NCBI GenBank assembly: GCA_036381495.1
Contig: DASVCS010000123.1
Span: 111,174-175,173 of the forward strand
Origin: DASVCS01 sp036381495
GTDB lineage: Bacteria > Gemmatimonadota > Gemmatimonadetes > Longimicrobiales > RSA9
Length of the DNA: 64,000 bases
Reading direction: 5' to 3'
Below the pieces are notes generated by a model. The model worked only from the letters and a program-made list of their open reading frames with translations, had not been told where the DNA came from and made no database searches. This document shows positions 32,760-39,903 of the stretch, piece by piece. Made by a program: the position numbers and the translations under genes. How positions within the stretch are numbered: position 1 is the stretch's first letter; each line of letters starts with the position of its first letter.

Positions 32760-33767
32760 ATGACGGATAATGTAGCGTCTGCGCGCGATTCCGGCCAACC
32801 TTCGGACGCCCCACCATGGCCCGTCTCGCTTGAGGCGGACCGGGCGGCGGTCTCGGTGCGCGGGCTGACCAAGCGCTTCGGCAGCGTTGTCGCTCTGGAT
32901 GCCGTCGACCTGACCGTCCCGTCCGGCGCGCGGTTCCTGCTGGCCGGCCCCAACGGCGCGGGGAAGACCACGCTGCTCTCCCTGCTGCTGGACCTCGTGC
33001 GTCCTACGGCGGGGATCGTCCGCGTCCTGGGGCTGGACCCGGTCAAAGACGGGGCGGTGGTCCGCTCGTGCTTGGGATACGTGGCCGAGCAGCCCGCCGC
33101 GACGTACGGCTGGATGACCGTGGGCGACGTGCTCCGGCACCATGCGGCGTTCCGGCCGTCGTGGGACGCGGCGTACGAGGTGGAGCTGTGCCAGGCGCTC
33201 GAGATCGAAGTGCGCCGCCCGTTCGGGAAGCTTTCCAAGGGCCAGATCCGGCGCGTCGAGCTCGTCATGGCGCTGGCCCACGCGCCGCCGCTGTTGCTGC
33301 TGGATGAGCCCACCGACGGTCTCGATCCCGTGATGCGGAACCGCGTGGTCAACCTCCTGCGCGCGCACGCCGATCGGTTCCCCACGTCACTCTTGGTTTC
33401 GACGCACGTGATCCACGAGGTGGACGGGCTCGTGGATCACATTGCCGTGCTCCGGCAGGGCCGGTGCCTGATCCAGACGTCGCGGGACGACCTGGACCGG
33501 TGCGTGCGGCATTACCGGGTGGCGCCGGGCAGCGCGCCCCCGCCCGGCCTCGGGCGCCGGCTCGTGGCCACCGCCGTCGGCGACGACGGCGAGCCCGTCT
33601 GGACGATCTGGGGCGACGAGGCGGCGGTGCGCCAGGCGCTGATGGCCGGCGGTGTGGAGGTCCGCGACGCGTCGTCGCCCACGCTGGAGCAGGCGCTCCT
33701 CGCGTTCCTGGCGCCGGACGATCCGGTCGCGGCGCCGCTACCGTCGCCGGCGTACGGCGCCGGATGA
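32760..33767 (+). CDS. ABC transporter ATP-binding protein
   Basis: 335 residues. After about 30 polar residues the ATPase domain begins with AVSVRGLTKRFGSVVALDAV; Walker A is GPNGAGKTT, the signature region reads KLSKGQIRRVELVMALAH (SKGQ in place of SGGQ) and Walker B LLLLDEPTDGLDP. A C-terminal stretch of about 70 residues resembles the extra domain of exporter ATPases of the ABC-2 type. It overlaps the following permease by ATGA. The substrate is unknown; the peptide cassette downstream makes export of a small protein conceivable, but that is inference. Confidence 0.92.
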   Translation: MTDNVASARDSGQPSDAPPWPVSLEADRAAVSVRGLTKRFGSVVALDAVDLTVPSGARFLLAGPNGAGKTTLLSLLLDLVRPTAGIVRVLGLDPVKDGAVVRSCLGYVAEQPAATYGWMTVGDVLRHHAAFRPSWDAAYEVELCQALEIEVRRPFGKLSKGQIRRVELVMALAHAPPLLLLDEPTDGLDPVMRNRVVNLLRAHADRFPTSLLVSTHVIHEVDGLVDHIAVLRQGRCLIQTSRDDLDRCVRHYRVAPGSAPPPGLGRRLVATAVGDDGEPVWTIWGDEAAVRQALMAGGVEVRDASSPTLEQALLAFLAPDDPVAAPLPSPAYGAG

Positions 33768-34600
33768 GCGAGGCGGCCGCTCGCCGCCGAGCAACCGCCG
33801 CGATGGAGCGTATCCCGCAGCGGCGCGTCGTGCTCGCCGAGCAGTTCCGGCTCCTCTTGCGCCGCCAGCGGGGCTCGTTCGGCATCCTGCTGGTCGGCCT
33901 CGCGCTGCTGGCCTTCGCGTACTCCCGGACGTGGATCTACCCTGGGTGGCCGGCCGCCGGTGTGACCTTCGGCTGGATCCTGAGTTTGCTGCTCCTGCTG
34001 CTCACGGTCTGGTGGGCCCTGGCGATCTGGCGGGATGAGCCGCCCCGGGACCGGCGCTATTTCTGGCTACAGCCGACGTCCCGAGGTTTTCACACCGCGG
34101 CGCGGTGCGCGGCCGGTGCCGCGTTGCTGTGCGCGGCCATCGCCGTCGCCGGTGCGGTCCTCGCCGGCGCGGTCCTGACGCTGCCCGGCGGTGAGGCGCT
34201 CGCCGCCCGGGGCGCGCCGCCGGGCGCCGCCTACTGGTTGCTCTGGCCCGTCTCCGCCCTCCTGGCGTTCGCGCTCGCATCCATCGCGGCCGTCGCGTCG
34301 AACCGGCCCAGCGCCTGGTTGGTCGGCGGCGCCGTCGGCGCCGTGACGTTCCACGCCATCGCCGAGCTGCGCGGCATCCGCTGGCTCGATACGCTGCTCT
34401 CGCCGCTCTTCGACGCTCCGTTCTCGCTCACGACCGCGCTTTCCGCGCCGAACCGATTCCTCCTACGCAGCATCGCCGCCGGCACCCCCGAACCCGACGC
34501 CCGTCTGATTGACTCTATGCCGGTGGTGGCCCTGCTACTATGGCTCACCGTGGCCGCTGCGGGGCTGGTGCTCGCTATACGCTTTACACGCCCTCGATAG
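33764..34600 (+). CDS. ABC transporter membrane subunit
   Basis: 278 residues with about six hydrophobic segments: SFGILLVGLALLAFAYSRTW, ILSLLLLLLTVWWALAI, GAALLCAAIAVAGAVLAGAV, YWLLWPVSALLAFALASIAA, a segment around WLVGGAVGAVTFHAIA, and VALLLWLTVAAAGLVLAIRF at the end. It starts inside the ATPase stop codon (ATGA) and so is its dedicated permease. It resembles ABC-2 type exporter subunits in layout but has no strong motif; similarity to any known substrate class is not visible. Confidence 0.85.
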   Translation: MSEAAARRRATAAMERIPQRRVVLAEQFRLLLRRQRGSFGILLVGLALLAFAYSRTWIYPGWPAAGVTFGWILSLLLLLLTVWWALAIWRDEPPRDRRYFWLQPTSRGFHTAARCAAGAALLCAAIAVAGAVLAGAVLTLPGGEALAARGAPPGAAYWLLWPVSALLAFALASIAAVASNRPSAWLVGGAVGAVTFHAIAELRGIRWLDTLLSPLFDAPFSLTTALSAPNRFLLRSIAAGTPEPDARLIDSMPVVALLLWLTVAAAGLVLAIRFTRPR

Positions 34601-34798
34601 CCGCGGCGGACGGCGGGAGACGAGATTCTTGACGCGCGCGCCGAACGGGGTGTAACATGGCCATCGGCGCATCCTGTAGCTTGCGCGCCTTGCAGGGATC
34701 TCGAAGCCGAGCAGACATAATAGGGCGTCTGTACCACCCCTGCGATGGAGAGCCGGTCGCAGCATTTCAAAAACTTCACTCCCACCAAGGAGACTCTC

Positions 34799-35047
34799 GT
34801 GACTAGCAAGCTGATGAGGCGGTCCTTGCTTCTCTCGTTGGTCTTGGTCGGCTTCACTGGATTGGTCCCGCAGGGCGCCTCTGCGGGTACCGATTGTACG
34901 GATGGCTACATGCTGTGTATCAACGAGGCGGCCGGAAAATACGATGACTGGGGTCGGCAGCACTTCGACATCATCGATGATCTGGCCTACGCCGAGTGCG
35001 CAGCGGGATATGTAGGCTGCGTACGCCGCAAGCTGCTGGGCTTCTGA
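34799..35047 (+). CDS. small secreted protein with twin C-x6-C motifs
   Basis: 82 residues from GTG 34799, which has AAGGAG six bases upstream. A signal peptide (LMRRSLLLSLVLVGFTGLV) ends at GASA, leaving a mature part of about 53 residues with exactly four Cys: C33 and C40 (C-x6-C), C67 and C74 (C-x6-C), at similar spacing in two predicted helices. Such a pattern suits a disulfide-linked helical hairpin or a modified peptide. I recognise no named family. It is the first gene of a three-gene cassette (lipoprotein and small membrane protein follow) and sits in DNA with lower GC than its surroundings. In Bacteroidota, small Cys-bearing secreted peptides are often paired with propeller lipoproteins; this looks like an analogue. 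Confidence 0.7.
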   Translation: MTSKLMRRSLLLSLVLVGFTGLVPQGASAGTDCTDGYMLCINEAAGKYDDWGRQHFDIIDDLAYAECAAGYVGCVRRKLLGF

Positions 35048-35076
35048 CGCTCCGTCCGGCTTCGGACGACTCCAGG

Positions 35077-36096
35077 ATGCGGCTCTCCATCGCGATCCTG
35101 TTTCTGGGTTTGAGCTCTTGCGCGGACACGGTCGACCGGCCGAAGCCGAAGGTGGTCACCGGGCTAGCCGAGGGCGCCGCGCCTGCCCGTTGTGAAGCGG
35201 TGGCGCCGGCGTTTGAAATCCCGGCTTCGCTCGACCAGATGGCCGCGTCTCCCGACTCGGTCCTCGCCCTGCTCTATGCCGACGCCGGCGTCATCCAGAT
35301 CGCCGACCATGCGCTCCGCCCGGTACGCAGCTACTCGCTCGCGGAAACCGGTCCAGAGGCAGTGGCCAATCCCCGGGACGTCACATTCGGTGCCGGCGGC
35401 CGGCTGGCGGTGTTGGATGGCGCGCTGCACCGGCTGGTACACCTGACCGGCAACGGCGATATCGCCGATTACACCACCCTCCAGTTCGTGCCCGATCGCT
35501 TCGCGCGTGCGGCGAATGGCTATTACATCTTTCCGGTGAAGCCACCGACCCACACCACCGGCTTGGCGTATTTCCTGGCTGACTCGCTGGATGATCCAGT
35601 CCGCCTTCCGCTGGAGGCGGCGGACGTTCCGAACCCGCAGATCTACTCGCTAGCCAACCTCATGGTCCCCCTCGTACGCGGTCGCGAGTTGCTGGCGGCC
35701 CACCAGTTTGTGGTGCCCATAATGCACGTGGTGCGGATGACGGTCGCAGGCGCGCGTGTCCGGCGCGTGGACATTCCTATCGCCGCTGAACTGGCCGACC
35801 GGGCGTGGTGGACGCCGGAGCCGCCGTTCGAGGAGACGGAACTCCAGGACATGCTAGTGCCGGTGGTGGATATGGTGGCTGGCCGGGCTGGAGAGCCCGT
35901 TCTGCTGGTCCGCACGGGCCGCCGCCGAGATGGGCACTACGAGAAGGGGCTAATGCGGCTCACGGACACGCTCGAGTTTCGCGATGCGTTCCTGCTGGAA
36001 GGCGACCCGGCATACATTGCCTACCTTGCGGCCAAGGACGTCTACGTGGCCGCGTCCACCGAGGGCGAGTTTTGGCGGTGCACGCTCCCGTCATGA
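35077..36096 (+). CDS. propeller-like lipoprotein
   Basis: 339 residues from ATG 35077. The N-terminus MRLSIAILFLGLSSC has the lipobox LSSC, so it is a lipoprotein (C15 anchor). The body shows repeated strand-rich units with short blades of the kind found in six-bladed propellers of the NHL/BF3222 group, for example SPDSVLALLYADAGVIQIAD, NPRDVTFGAGGRLAVLDGAL and GDPAYIAYLAAKDVYVAAST. The fold call is tentative. Codon use is less GC-biased than in the flanking genes. It is preceded by the small Cys protein (29 bases) and followed by a small membrane protein within 45 bases. In other phyla, propeller lipoproteins of this kind are encoded beside small secreted peptides; the role here is unknown. 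Confidence 0.65.
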   Translation: MRLSIAILFLGLSSCADTVDRPKPKVVTGLAEGAAPARCEAVAPAFEIPASLDQMAASPDSVLALLYADAGVIQIADHALRPVRSYSLAETGPEAVANPRDVTFGAGGRLAVLDGALHRLVHLTGNGDIADYTTLQFVPDRFARAANGYYIFPVKPPTHTTGLAYFLADSLDDPVRLPLEAADVPNPQIYSLANLMVPLVRGRELLAAHQFVVPIMHVVRMTVAGARVRRVDIPIAAELADRAWWTPEPPFEETELQDMLVPVVDMVAGRAGEPVLLVRTGRRRDGHYEKGLMRLTDTLEFRDAFLLEGDPAYIAYLAAKDVYVAASTEGEFWRCTLPS

Positions 36097-36140
36097 AAGT
36101 GGGCACGGGGCCTACCGCAAGTCCTACACGGAGAACGAAT

Positions 36141-36308
36141 ATGCGTGATGCGAAGGCGATACTCCCAACGGACTGGAACGCGTTCATCCTCGACTTCGCC
36201 GGCGCGGCGGGGCTTATGTACGGCATCGCGTGGTTCTTCGGCCTGGCGTGGCCACTGGCGTGGTCGGTGGTCGTGGGCTTGATCTCCGCGGTGCAGGCGG
36301 CCCGGTAA
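36141..36308 (+). CDS. small membrane protein of the accessory cassette
   Basis: 55 residues from ATG 36141 (GGAG about eight bases upstream). The C-terminal half is strongly hydrophobic (FAGAAGLMYGIAWFFGLAWP then WSVVVGLISAV), giving one or two membrane helices. The first 15 residues are polar. An ATG at 36093 that overlaps the lipoprotein stop (ATGA) would add 16 residues and remains possible. No domain recognised. It may hold the lipoprotein or peptide at the membrane. Confidence 0.5.
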   Translation: MRDAKAILPTDWNAFILDFAGAAGLMYGIAWFFGLAWPLAWSVVVGLISAVQAAR

Positions 36309-36869
36309 CCGCCGTTACCCGCGCATCATCCGAGATCCTGGTCCGTAACCGCCCGCCTGATCTGGTCGGGGACCACACGGTACTCAATGGCGCTGCGGCG
36401 GCGTAGCCGTTCGCGTGCGTAGCGCGCCTTCTCGATCATCGCATCGCCAAGGAGTCGCGCGCGCACCCCGCCCTCCCGCCCACGCTGGAGCCGCCAGGCC
36501 CTTCCGTCACCTTTCATCAGCGGCCTTCGTGAACTGGTAGTCTGCAGTCGTGGCGATAATCGGACGCGTGCCAGCGATCGCGTGGGCGTGCGTAAGCGTC
36601 GGCCCGGACGTTCCCGCAGGTTCTACACGAACCGCCACCGCCGTCCATCGGCGTAACAGGCCCTTCACCAACCATCGCCGCGAAGGGCCGGGCTCCGTCG
36701 GCGACCTGGTTGGGTATCGACCCGCTCGCACCCGGCGCTCCAGAGCGTTGCGCGCGTCGGTTCGGCGCCGCCGGACCGTTCGAGGCGAACTACGACCCCG
36801 GGCGTGCGTCCGAACTAATGCGGCGGCCGCCCTGATGGACCGGCGCCGAAGTTGGCTACCGGAATCTCC
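36309..36869. other. gene-poor accessory stretch without recognisable product
   Basis: Two overlapping minus-strand frames (63 codons at 36326-36517 and the remainder of a longer frame ending at 36507) share an ATG/stop overlap, but neither resembles a known family and both are Arg-rich. GC and codon signature vary. Treat as probably non-coding or decayed DNA. Confidence 0.4.
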
Positions 36870-36990
36870 TGCGGCCAGAGGATGGCCGGTGTAGATCCAG
36901 CCGAAGGGCTTGGCCAGCGTGCGGTTGAAGTCGTCGATGAAGCGTACGGCCCGCTCGGCCAGTTCACCGGTGGAGCAGAAGCTTGCTCTC
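36870..36990 (-). pseudogene. IS630-family transposase, C-terminal relic
   Basis: Minus-strand frame reads SFCSTGELAERAVRFIDDFN followed by RTLAKPFGWIYTGHPL, the C-terminal end of IS630-type DDE transposases (helix plus the KPF-W-YTG motif). The catalytic DDE part and both inverted repeats are absent. About 40 codons survive, so this is old insertion-sequence debris next to the peptide cassette. Confidence 0.75.
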
Positions 36991-37048
36991 GTTACGTCAG
37001 GAAGATACGTCACACCACGAACTGCTCTGCAAATTCAGCCCCGCCGCT

Positions 37049-37267
37049 CTAGCGCCCGCCCGTCTCCGGCGCAAGATTGACGGTAGCCGTGCGTTTGCAG
37101 GCGGGGCAGAGGAGCCAGACCCGGCGGCGGACGTAGGCGACGTCGGGGGGGTGGGGGACGTCGCGCTGGACGAGGGGGGCGCCGCAGGCGGGGCAGCGGA
37201 GCGGCGCACCGTGGTGCACGGCCGCGGCGAGGTCGCGGCGTTGGGCCGGAGTGTAGCCGGGCGTCAT
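37049..37267 (-). CDS. small zinc-ribbon protein
   Basis: 72 residues from ATG 37267. Two CxxC pairs, CPACGAPL and LLCPACKRTA, form a treble-clef or zinc-ribbon of about 36 residues; the N-terminus GYTPAQRRDLAAAVHHGA is helical. No Shine-Dalgarno precedes the ATG; a TTGCCG, 17-base spacer, CTACCT pair ends seven bases before it, hinting at a leaderless message. The gene lies directly downstream (in its own direction) of nothing recognisable and may have moved in with the accessory stretch. Function unknown. Confidence 0.6.
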   Translation of the reverse strand: MTPGYTPAQRRDLAAAVHHGAPLRCPACGAPLVQRDVPHPPDVAYVRRRVWLLCPACKRTATVNLAPETGGR

Positions 37268-37387
37268 GCGGGGAAGGTAGAGTGGTGGGCCGGACGGCGG
37301 CAACAGTGGATCGAGTCAACGGATGGGCCGCCTCGTGCGTCATTTACGGGGTGGGGGGTTCTCCTGCGGGACACGGAAGGTCGAGAA

Positions 37388-38707
37388 TTGGGTGGAGTGA
37401 CGAGAACTTCGCGGTTGGCCGGGGGGCCGCTGCTCGGTATTCTTCTGGCGGTGCTGCGGCCGGCGGCGGTGGCGGCGCAGACGCCGGAGCCGGTGGTGGT
37501 GACGCTCGAGCAGGCCGTGGCGCTGGCATTGGAGAACGATCCGGCGGCGGTCGCGGCGGAGGCCGCGGTGTCGATGGCGGACGCGGGCGTGCTCGAGGCG
37601 CGGGGCGCGTGGTTGCCGTCGATCACGGTGAGTTCCGGGTACGCGAATTCGAGTAACGAGCGGTTCGACCAGGCGACGGGCCGACTGGTGTCCGAGAGCT
37701 ACACGGCGCGGGCGTTCGCGAACTACGAGATCTTCTCGGGCGGGCGGCGCTTTCTCGAGCAGCGGGCGGCGGCGTCGCAACTGGATGCGGCGGATGCGGA
37801 CCTCAGGGCGCAGCGGTTCCGGACGATCCTCGCAACGACGGAGTCGTTCTACGGCGCGGCTGCGGCGGACGAGCTGGTCCGGCTGGCCGGCCAGCGGCTC
37901 GAGCGTGCGCGGCAGCAGCTCGAATTCGCGCAGACGCGCCTCGATGTGGGGACTGCGACGCAGTCGGACGTGCTGCGTGCCCAGCTCGAAGTGGGCAATG
38001 CCGAGTTGGCGGTCGTGGACGCCGAGTCGGCGCGGCGCAGTGCGCGGCTGCGACTGGGGCGCCAGCTCGGGCTCGAACACGGGGCCGTACCGGCGGAGAC
38101 GGCACTGCCGGAGCGTGCGCCGGATCTCCCGCCGCTCGAAGAGCTCGTGCGGCGTGCCGAGCGGAGCGCGCCGCAAGTGACGGCGGCGCGCGCGGAGGTC
38201 GCGAGTCGCCGCGCGGCGCGCTGGGCCGCGCGCTCGTCGTATCTCCCTTCGATCGGCATCTCGGGCGGCTACGACTGGTTCGCGTTCCAGTTCCCGCCGG
38301 ACCAGCGCAGTTGGAGCCTGCGCCTGACCGCGTCGCTCCCGGTGTTCGACGGATTCCGGCGGGAGGCCGCGGGTGCGCGTGCAGCGGCGGCGCAGCGGAC
38401 GGCGGAGGCGCGAGCGCGCGATGCCGTGATCGCGGTGCGCGTGGCGGTCGAAGATGCGGCGCGCGAGATCGACGCGGCGGAGCGGAGGATCGACATTGCG
38501 CGTCGCGCCGTCGAGCTGGCGCGGGAGGACCTGCGCGTGCAGGAGGAACGGTACCGTATTGGCAATGCGACGATCGTCGAACTCCAGACGTCGCAGGTCG
38601 CGCTGGCCGATGCGGAAGTCGCGTACGTCCGGGCTCGTCAGGCGCTGGGTGTCGCAATCGCCCGGCTCGAAGCGACGCTCGGAGAGCGGTTGGACGGTGG
38701 ATCGTGA
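37388..38707 (+). CDS. TolC-family outer membrane efflux protein
   Basis: 439 residues from TTG 37388, with GGAAGG about seven bases upstream; GTG 37397 is an alternative. A signal peptide ends near AVAAQT, then VVVTLEQAVALALENDPAAVAAEA opens the first of two outer-membrane-efflux repeats (each about 190 residues, coiled-coil and barrel strands: LPSITVSSGYANSSNERF; YLPSIGISGGYDWFAFQF). It would form the trimeric exit duct. It is followed by the membrane fusion protein and the RND pump with start/stop overlaps or near contact, so a three-gene operon encodes the complete tripartite exporter. Confidence 0.92.
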   Translation: MGGVTRTSRLAGGPLLGILLAVLRPAAVAAQTPEPVVVTLEQAVALALENDPAAVAAEAAVSMADAGVLEARGAWLPSITVSSGYANSSNERFDQATGRLVSESYTARAFANYEIFSGGRRFLEQRAAASQLDAADADLRAQRFRTILATTESFYGAAAADELVRLAGQRLERARQQLEFAQTRLDVGTATQSDVLRAQLEVGNAELAVVDAESARRSARLRLGRQLGLEHGAVPAETALPERAPDLPPLEELVRRAERSAPQVTAARAEVASRRAARWAARSSYLPSIGISGGYDWFAFQFPPDQRSWSLRLTASLPVFDGFRREAAGARAAAAQRTAEARARDAVIAVRVAVEDAAREIDAAERRIDIARRAVELAREDLRVQEERYRIGNATIVELQTSQVALADAEVAYVRARQALGVAIARLEATLGERLDGGS

Positions 38708-38730
38708 TCCGCGCGCGGGGCGTTCGGATC

Positions 38731-39903
38731 ATGCGGGAATCTCTTGATCGCGGCGGGTGTGGTGTGAAGCTGGCCAGGGATCGAAGGGTGGTGTGTGTCG
38801 GATGGGTTCTCGTGGGCGCGGCAGTGGCCGTCGCCGGGGCGTGTGGTGGGGAAGGGCGCGCGGATTCCGGGGGTCGGATGGGCCGCGGGCGGCAGGGCGG
38901 CACGGTCCCGGCCGTCGCGACAGCGGCGGTCGAGACCGGCACGATCGCGCGGCGGCTACACGTTTCGGGCGTGGTCGAGCCGATCCGGACGGTCGGGATC
39001 AACAGTCGCATGGCCGGTGCGATCCTCTCCGTCGAGGTCGAGGAGGGCGTGACCGTGCGCCGCGGCGACGTCCTCGCACGCCTCGATGAGCGCGAACTGA
39101 ATGCCGAGCTGGCGGCGGCGGAAGCGGCATACGACGTTGCGAAGGCCACCTTCGAGCGTTCGGAGCGCCTGCGCGAGCGGAAGGTGATCACGGCGGCCGA
39201 GTACGACCGCGACCGGGCCGCGTTCGCGGCCGCGGAGGCGCGGCTCGAGCAGATCCGGGCCCGGATCGACTACGCCACCATCCGCGCGCCGATCTCGGGC
39301 GTCGTCACCGAGAAGCACGTCGAGGCAGGCGACATCGTCGGGAACCAGACGCGCCTTTTCGCCATTGCGGATATGGACACGATGGTCGTGCGCGTCCAGG
39401 TCTCCGAACTGGACGTCGTCGAGCTCTCGCCCGGCGATCCGGTCCAGGTCGCGCTCGATGCGCTGCCCGATCGCACGTTCGAGGGGCGGATCCGCCGCAT
39501 CTTCCCGGCCGCCGATCCGGTCACCCGGCTGGTCCCCGTCGAGGTCGCGCTGCACGGCGAGAGCGCGCGCGCCGCGCGTCCCGGCTTTCTCGCGCGCGTC
39601 GAGTTCGCGCTCACCGCGGAGACCGGCGTCCGGCTCGTCCCCGCCTCCGCGATCATCGCGGATGCCGGCGCGCCGGCTGTCTTCGTCGTCAAGGACGGCA
39701 GAGCGTTGCGGCGCACCGTCGAGACCGGGCTGACCTCGGAAGGACGCGTCGAGATCGTCTCCGGCCTCGAGCCCGGCGAGCTCGTCGTCGTGGCCGGAAA
39801 CAATGCACTGCGCGATGGCGCCGAGGTGCGCGTTGTCGAACGGAGCGGCATCGATGCCGCGGAGGCCGGCGCGATCCGCGCCGATGTGGGAGGCGACCAA
39901 TGA
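38731..39903 (+). CDS. RND efflux periplasmic adaptor (membrane fusion protein)
   Basis: 390 residues from ATG 38731; GTG 38704 (overlapping the TolC gene's TGA as GTGA) and GTG 38764 are alternatives, the last giving the best lipoprotein signal with lipobox AGAC. Adaptor features: VEVEEGVTVRRGDVLARLDE for the lipoyl-like half, a hairpin of helices (AAAEAAYDVAKATFERSERL), YATIRAPISGVVTEKHVEAG closing the lipoyl domain, then the beta barrel and a C-terminal SGLEPGELVVVAG. It links the inner-membrane pump to TolC. It overlaps the pump gene by ATGA. Confidence 0.93.
   Translation: MRESLDRGGCGVKLARDRRVVCVGWVLVGAAVAVAGACGGEGRADSGGRMGRGRQGGTVPAVATAAVETGTIARRLHVSGVVEPIRTVGINSRMAGAILSVEVEEGVTVRRGDVLARLDERELNAELAAAEAAYDVAKATFERSERLRERKVITAAEYDRDRAAFAAAEARLEQIRARIDYATIRAPISGVVTEKHVEAGDIVGNQTRLFAIADMDTMVVRVQVSELDVVELSPGDPVQVALDALPDRTFEGRIRRIFPAADPVTRLVPVEVALHGESARAARPGFLARVEFALTAETGVRLVPASAIIADAGAPAVFVVKDGRALRRTVETGLTSEGRVEIVSGLEPGELVVVAGNNALRDGAEVRVVERSGIDAAEAGAIRADVGGDQ

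Noticed and set aside
34716..34721. CATAAT upstream of the small Cys protein as a promoter -10.
   Set aside because: The nearest -35 candidate (TTGCAG) is 20 bases away, too far for a good pair, so no promoter was annotated.
36326..36517. A 63-codon minus-strand frame after the peptide cassette.
   Set aside because: It overlaps another unmatched frame and is Arg-rich without recognisable features; support is too weak for a gene call.
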